From assembly GCA_016716305.1 (NCBI GenBank), contig JADJWP010000002.1:1796501-1860500 (forward strand): DNA of 64,000 nucleotides. The letters run 5' to 3'. Source of the DNA: Chloracidobacterium sp. Its GTDB lineage: Bacteria; Acidobacteriota; Blastocatellia; Pyrinomonadales; Pyrinomonadaceae. Positions within the stretch are counted from its first letter, which is position 1. Each line of letters begins with the position of its first letter. The position numbers were made by a program, and so were the translations under genes. A model generated the notes under the pieces. The model was not told where the DNA came from. It did no database searches and saw only the letters and a program-made list of their open reading frames with translations. Shown here one piece after another: positions 61,817 to 64,000 of the stretch.

Positions 61817-62089
61817 TCACAGCTTGCCGGCGAGCATCAGGATCCCGATCACTATAAAAGCGACGGCGACGACGCGCTGAAGCCATTCGGTCGGTACATA
61901 CTGGCTTAATACGCCGCCGACCAGAACTCCCAACAGCGAAACGATGACAAGCGCGAGGCTTGCTCCGAGAAAGACGGCCAGCTTAGATTCGGTCTTTGCG
62001 GTCAGCACGATGATCGCAAGCTGCGTCTTATCGCCAAGCTCCGCGAGAAATAATGTCAAAAAGGCGGTGCCGAAGATCTTCCATTCCAT
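61817..62089 (-). CDS. Half-size TMEM165/GDT1-family (UPF0016) cation transporter
   Basis: 90 residues from ATG 62089 (frame open from 62134). Three hydrophobic helices: AFLTLFLAELGDKTQLAIIV, ESKLAVFLGASLALVIVSLL, VVAVAFIVIGILMLAGKL. The ELGDKTQ motif is the single acidic signature of the family, which elsewhere occurs twice in a protein of about 190 residues; members export Mn or exchange Ca/Mn. With one motif this protein must pair, as a homodimer or with an unseen partner. No yybP-ykoY-like element is seen upstream. Confidence 0.85.
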   Translation of the reverse strand: MEWKIFGTAFLTLFLAELGDKTQLAIIVLTAKTESKLAVFLGASLALVIVSLLGVLVGGVLSQYVPTEWLQRVVAVAFIVIGILMLAGKL

Positions 62090-62164
62090 AAGAATAGAGT
62101 CTATTCGGTTCGCCGCCGTATGCAAATGTACCACGTGAGTGCCGCGGCTGTTCCGCGTTCGCGA

Positions 62165-62974
62165 TCATGCCCTCAAAAGCGTGTCGATCGAAGGCGAGAG
62201 GCCGAATTTTGCGAATTCGGCGCTCCGGTTCCGGATCAGAATAGAAACGCGCCGCTGGGTGTACTTCAAAGCCTTGCTGAAGGTGTATTTGCCGCGAAGC
62301 CGGTCAAAGACCCGGTCGATGACCTCAACGATCCCGGCGGCGAACAAGCCGGGTTCAACTATTATTGTCGACTTAACACGGCCGTTGCTAAACACGATAG
62401 ATCCGGCGGCGGGATCTAGGAACGGAAAGTCGTTTTGGATGGCATTCGCTGCGTTTCTGAATGCGACCGGGAAATTCAGGTTGGCCTTTGCGAGCGAATC
62501 GTCGATGGTCTCGAGGATCTCGTTGATAAGCAATGAGAACTCTTCGATCTCGGCATTGCTGAACGACGGCGACACGAACTGACATGAAGCGACCATGTGG
62601 CCCGCCAGACGATCCCCACGGCCGGAGGCCATCAGCAGTGCCTGCCGCGAAATATCTTTGTCAACAAAGACTTTGGGCGATTCCGCCTCGGCGAGGCTCT
62701 CGCTCGAACGAAATACGTGTATCCGCCCGAGCGGTTCGCGTGAACGTTCGAGCACACGTTTGAATGCTTCGCTGCCCTTCGAGGTTCGGCCCGATCGGTG
62801 ATCGAGTTCTTCGACCTGCAGTCCGTTCGTTCGGGTGAAGATGATGTTTGCTTCGTAGTTACTCAGCTCGAGGTGCACAGTCCCTACGAACTGAAGCCCT
62901 CGTAGATAGCGAACGAGAGCAGAAAGGTCGACAAACGAAGTACTCAGATTCTGGTGAATCGGCAGTTTTTTCAT
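62165..62974 (-). CDS. Conserved protein of unknown function (weakly DUF4388-like)
   Basis: A 269-residue soluble protein, no signal peptide or membrane helix. The N-terminal 95 residues (LSALVRYLRGLQFVGTVHLE, NIIFTRTNGLQVEELDHRSG) have the beta-strand pattern of DUF4388/PATAN-type regulatory domains, only a weak resemblance. The second half (EEFSLLINEILETIDDSLAK, IIVEPGLFAAGIVEVIDRVF) is helical. A regulatory or signalling role is possible but not supported by a motif. ATG 62974 is the only good start; the gene is convergent with the surface protein and 75 bp from the GDT1-like start. Confidence 0.5.
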   Translation of the reverse strand: MKKLPIHQNLSTSFVDLSALVRYLRGLQFVGTVHLELSNYEANIIFTRTNGLQVEELDHRSGRTSKGSEAFKRVLERSREPLGRIHVFRSSESLAEAESPKVFVDKDISRQALLMASGRGDRLAGHMVASCQFVSPSFSNAEIEEFSLLINEILETIDDSLAKANLNFPVAFRNAANAIQNDFPFLDPAAGSIVFSNGRVKSTIIVEPGLFAAGIVEVIDRVFDRLRGKYTFSKALKYTQRRVSILIRNRSAEFAKFGLSPSIDTLLRA

Positions 62975-63186
62975 TATGTTCGAAGAAACGCATTTCTGCG
63001 CTTTTCAGTTTCTCAGTTTAGAATTGTTGGAGCGTTCTTTTGCGATATACGCCTAATTCCGGTCGAATTCCATTGCATCTTTCAATGATTTCGTTCAAAA
63101 TTCGCTAGACTTTTGCTTTCAACGCTCGATCGCAATTCTTCTGATCGCGGCATTTGTCCAGAATAACCAGCAAAATAGGGAAAATA

Positions 63187-64000
63187 TGATCGCTTCTTTA
63201 CTCCGAAAGAAATCCATCGAACAAATTCAGGCCGATGCTGCCGCCGGATTGACCGATCACGCGATCGCAAGCAATGAGGGCGGCGGCTTGCGGCGCACGC
63301 TCGGAGTTTTCGACCTGACGCTAATGGGTATCGCCGCGATCATAGGTGCCGGCATCTTTGCCATGGTCGGCAAGGCGTCGCACAACGGCGGCCCGGCCGT
63401 CGCATTACTGTTCGTATTTACGGCGACGGCGTGTGCGTTCTCGGCTCTCTGCTACGCCGAATTCGCATCTCGTATACCCGTTGCCGGTTCGGCATACACG
63501 TATGCGTATGCATCGATGGGCGAATTCATCGCCTGGATCATTGGTTGGGATCTGATCGTCGAATATGCGATCGGCAACATCGCCGTCGCGATCTCGTGGA
63601 GCGACTACTTCACAGGTTTGATGAAGGGATACGGCATCGATATCCCGCTCCATTTCACGATGGACTTTTTGACCGCGAAACGTGGGTATGCGGCTGTGAC
63701 AGAAGCCGTTGCCGGCGGTGCATCCGTCGAAACACTGACCTCGGGTTGTGCTTCATCAGACTCCGTTATCGGCTGCGGCCAGATCGATGGATATCTCGCC
63801 TGGCTCAATGCCCCAATGCTCGGCCCGATACCGATGGTTGCCGACCTTCCGGCTTTGCTGATCGTCGTTGTCATAACAACGCTTGTGTATATCGGCATTC
63901 GTGAATCGAAATTAGCGTCCAATGTAATGACCGTGCTGAAGGTCGGAATCATTCTGCTTGTCATCTTTCTCGGCCTCAACTACGTCAATCCCGAAAACTG
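63187..64000 (+). CDS. APC-family amino-acid permease (5' part, runs off the window)
   Basis: Open from ATG 63187 to the window end, 271 residues; the RBS AGGGA (63176-63180) is 6 nt upstream. N-terminus cytoplasmic (SIEQIQADAAAGLTDHAIAS), then helices typical of the APC superfamily, including the helix-1 motif LTLMGIAAIIGAGIFAMVGK (G-A-G-I-F binds the amino-acid carboxylate) and GSAYTYAYASMGEFIAWIIG. A loop of about 80 residues follows helix 4 (from DYFTGLMKGYG to GQIDGYLAWL). It resembles CAT-type cationic amino-acid transporters. About 200 bp upstream hold no gene. Confidence 0.9.

Noticed and set aside
62090..62164. Manganese (yybP-ykoY) riboswitch before the GDT1-like gene.
   Set aside because: The 75 bp upstream lack the expected paired loops and conserved motifs.

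Overview
The window looks like a chromosomal segment of an Acidobacteriota bacterium, probably class Blastocatellia (Pyrinomonadaceae-like). This is inferred from gene families: an Oar-like TonB receptor with an N-terminal carboxypeptidase-regulatory domain, Ser/Thr kinases with TolB-like (PD40) propellers, acidobacterial ECF sigma/kinase pairs, very large CARDB-repeat secreted proteins and RHS remnants. The backbone is moderately GC-rich. No rRNA, tRNA, CRISPR array or transposase gene was seen.

Layout. 1-760: the 5' end of a Ser/Thr kinase and its ECF sigma factor (minus strand). 903-10022: a 3039-residue secreted multidomain protein (PD40, LamG, ten CARDB repeats, dockerin-like, cohesin-like and carboxypeptidase-like C-terminal modules), then a terminator. 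10130-11209: an alpha/beta hydrolase. 11210-14440: an AT-richer scar with a 21-bp tandem repeat, three broken RHS-core fragments, two small HExxH metalloprotease-like RHS tips and, after each tip, a small signal-peptide protein. This is the most unusual part of the window and reads as a decayed polymorphic-toxin locus.

14607-27958: a sigma/anti-sigma pair, a PQQ-type propeller protein, a TPR/alpha-beta-hydrolase fusion, an M28 peptidase, a PD40 Ser/Thr kinase, and an ECF42-type sigma factor coupled to a YCII/DGPF protein. 28074-36680: two translationally coupled secreted nucleases, acpS/pgeF (divergent), a DsbD-alpha-like protein, rlmN, a third secreted nuclease and an NTF2-like protein. 36695-39167: a TetR regulator with its promoter and repeated palindromic operator, followed by an ABA4-like membrane protein, a second membrane protein and an SRPBCC protein. 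39140-44795: dapF, a CusF-like lipoprotein, a PD40 protein, an acyl-ACP desaturase, an MBL hydrolase and a flavoprotein reductase.

45017-54239: Oar-like TonB receptor with a strong terminator, queG, a secreted hypothetical, moaA, and xylose-type ABC genes xylH/xylG without a binding protein. 54406-58953: acs, then methionine salvage genes mtnB, mtnD, mtnC and msrA. 59142-64000: an SdrD_B-domain surface protein, a half-size GDT1-type transporter, an unknown protein and the start of an APC-family permease.

Functional picture: a heterotroph with much coding capacity spent on secreted and surface proteins (nucleases, peptidase, adhesion-like repeat proteins, large-substrate uptake), under many alternative sigma factors and kinases. 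Core functions (DAP/lysine, queuosine, molybdopterin, acetate activation, methionine salvage, lipid synthesis) sit between them.
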